DNA from: Echinicola shivajiensis
GTDB taxonomy: Bacteria; Bacteroidota; Bacteroidia; Cytophagales; Cyclobacteriaceae
Direction: 5' to 3'
Assembly (NCBI RefSeq): GCF_018642165.1
Contig: NZ_JAHHZM010000008.1
Span: 186,001 to 250,000, forward strand
Length of the DNA: 64,000 nt
This document shows positions 62,825-64,000 of this stretch, piece by piece (within the stretch, counting starts at the first letter, position 1; every line of letters begins with the position of its first letter). Position numbers and translations under genes: made by a program. The notes beneath the pieces are model-generated. The model had not been told where the DNA came from, did not search any database, and saw only the letters and a list, made by a program, of their open reading frames with translations.

Positions 62825-64000
62825 TTAGTACAATGGAAACTGAACCATCCAATCATTCACCTCTTTCTTGATTTCAGCAAGTGTGGCTTCATCTTCATGG
62901 TTCATCAAAGCCTTATCGATAAGGTTAACAATTTTAACCATATCATCTTCTTTCAGGCCTCTGGTGGTGATGGCAGCCGTACCTACTCTCATTCCTGACG
63001 TTACAAAAGGAGAACGGGTATCGAATGGCACCATGTTTTTGTTAATGGTGATGTCTACCTTACCTAAAGTCTCTTCAGCAATTTTACCGGAAAGATCTTT
63101 GTTTCTCAGGTCGATCAACATCAAGTGGTTGTCTGTTCCACCTGAAATCAACTTATATCCTTTTTCCACGAAAGCATCAGCCATCACGGAAGCATTTTTC
63201 TTCACTTGAAGTACATACTCCATATATTCGTCAGAAAGCGCCTCTTGGAAAGCAATTGCTTTAGCAGCAATAATATGCTCCAATGGACCTCCTTGCATAC
63301 CAGGGAATACTGCAGAATCCAATAACTGGGTCATTTTTCTCAATTCACCCTTAGGATTCTTCAACCCAAATGGATTATCAAAATCCTCACGCATCATGAT
63401 CAAACCACCTCTGGTACCTCTAAGGGTCTTGTGAGTAGTAGTGGTCACAATATGGCAATGCTCCAATGGATCATTCAAAAGTCCTCTGGCGATCAAACCA
63501 GCTGGGTGAGAGATATCAGCCAATAATAAAGCCCCTACCTCATCTGCAATTTCTCTGAATCGGGCATAATCCCAATCACGGCTATAAGCAGAAGCACCAC
63601 AAATGATCAACTTTGGCTGAACTTCTCTAGCTTTTTCAGCTACTTTGTCCATATCGATCACACCAGTCTCTTCTTCTACACCGTAGAAGTTAGGCTTATA
63701 GTTCTTACCGGAAAAGTTAACTGGAGAACCATGGGTAAGGTGACCACCATGAGAAAGATCAAAGCCTAGGATGCTGTCGCCTGGGTTCAAGCAAGCCAAA
63801 AATACTGCTGCATTGGCCTGAGCACCTGAGTGAGGCTGAACATTGGCCCAAGTAGCACCGAAAAGCTCCTTGGCACGGTCGATGGCAATCTGCTCAATAT
63901 CATCCACTACTTCACAACCTCCGTAGTAACGCTTCTTAGGAAGTCCTTCAGCATATTTATTGGTCAATACACTACCGGCAGCTTCCATCACCTGCTTGCT
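62825..64000 (-). CDS. glyA: Serine hydroxymethyltransferase (5' end outside the window)
   Basis: The gene continues past the right edge; 391 codons plus the stop are visible. Seen: [33 protein letters not shown], the PLP-lysine motif [14 protein letters not shown], and [12 protein letters not shown]. It converts serine and tetrahydrofolate to glycine and methylene-tetrahydrofolate. About 30 N-terminal residues are missing judging from the family length of roughly 420. It precedes tatC by 16 bases on the same strand. Confidence 0.96.
   Translation of the reverse strand, partial: SKQVMEAAGSVLTNKYAEGLPKKRYYGGCEVVDDIEQIAIDRAKELFGATWANVQPHSGAQANAAVFLACLNPGDSILGFDLSHGGHLTHGSPVNFSGKNYKPNFYGVEEETGVIDMDKVAEKAREVQPKLIICGASAYSRDWDYARFREIADEVGALLLADISHPAGLIARGLLNDPLEHCHIVTTTTHKTLRGTRGGLIMMREDFDNPFGLKNPKGELRKMTQLLDSAVFPGMQGGPLEHIIAAKAIAFQEALSDEYMEYVLQVKKNASVMADAFVEKGYKLISGGTDNHLMLIDLRNKDLSGKIAEETLGKVDITINKNMVPFDTRSPFVTSGMRVGTAAITTRGLKEDDMVKIVNLIDKALMNHEDEATLAEIKKEVNDWMVQFPLY

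Overview
The window is chromosomal DNA of a Bacteroidota bacterium, most likely of the order Cytophagales (Cyclobacteriaceae-like: Algoriphagus, Cyclobacterium, Echinicola). The evidence is a SusC/SusD pair, many lipoprotein signals ending in Cys, TAnnTTTG-type -7 promoter boxes, few Shine-Dalgarno sequences, AT-rich spacers, and gene sets typical of the group (ileS-lspA, GldI-like FKBP lipoproteins beside nrnA, DUF4382 lipoproteins). The order follows from protein style; the family is a guess. No rRNA, tRNA, insertion sequence, prophage or CRISPR array was seen.

Layout: 0-6.5 kb holds the start of lptB, recJ, a YcxB-like membrane protein, a cyclophilin lipoprotein, a SPOR-like coiled-coil protein, fumC and ridA. 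6.6-14 kb holds a Tat-exported phospholipase C and a SusD/SusC pair. 14.7-22 kb is an assimilatory sulfate reduction cluster read leftwards: Rrf2 regulator, DUF2061 protein, APS reductase, CysD, CysN, a sulfite reductase with a HEPN-like tail, and two siroheme enzymes. 22-29.5 kb holds htpG, a formyltransferase-like protein, homogentisate dioxygenase, an RsmB-like methyltransferase and guaB. 29.8-33 kb is an nrnA plus three-FKBP lipoprotein operon. 33-39 kb holds ndk, a Kazal protein, a UPF0104-type membrane protein, scpA, dxs and a hydrolase. 39-45.5 kb holds a TPP-riboswitch-controlled TonB receptor (thiamine uptake), a desaturase, a nicotinamide riboside kinase and transporter pair, and a uracil-DNA glycosylase. 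45.7-64 kb is mostly housekeeping (sulfatase, lspA, ileS, dgt, ribD, rdgB, udk, rpiB, tatC, glyA) plus two DUF4382 lipoproteins and small secreted proteins.

How the genes fit together: the cys cluster encodes APS formation, direct APS reduction (the 4Fe-4S type CysH needs no APS kinase and none is present), sulfite reduction and the siroheme cofactor. TatC can export the twin-arginine phospholipase. LspA matures the many lipoproteins. The thiamine receptor supplies the cofactor of enzymes such as Dxs.

The least explained signals are non-coding. (1) A 140-nt element occurs twice (14374-14513 and 44722-44861; 132/140 identical, no gaps), folds into nested helices, and lies upstream of minus-strand uptake genes both times; the second copy has been absorbed into the apparent 5' end of pnuC. 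(2) A near-consensus sigma-54 promoter sits about 70 nt before a strong intrinsic terminator in a gene-free 0.9-kb region (52559-52655), predicting a small RNA. (3) A second sigma-54-type promoter precedes a small histidine-rich exported protein at 60.9 kb.
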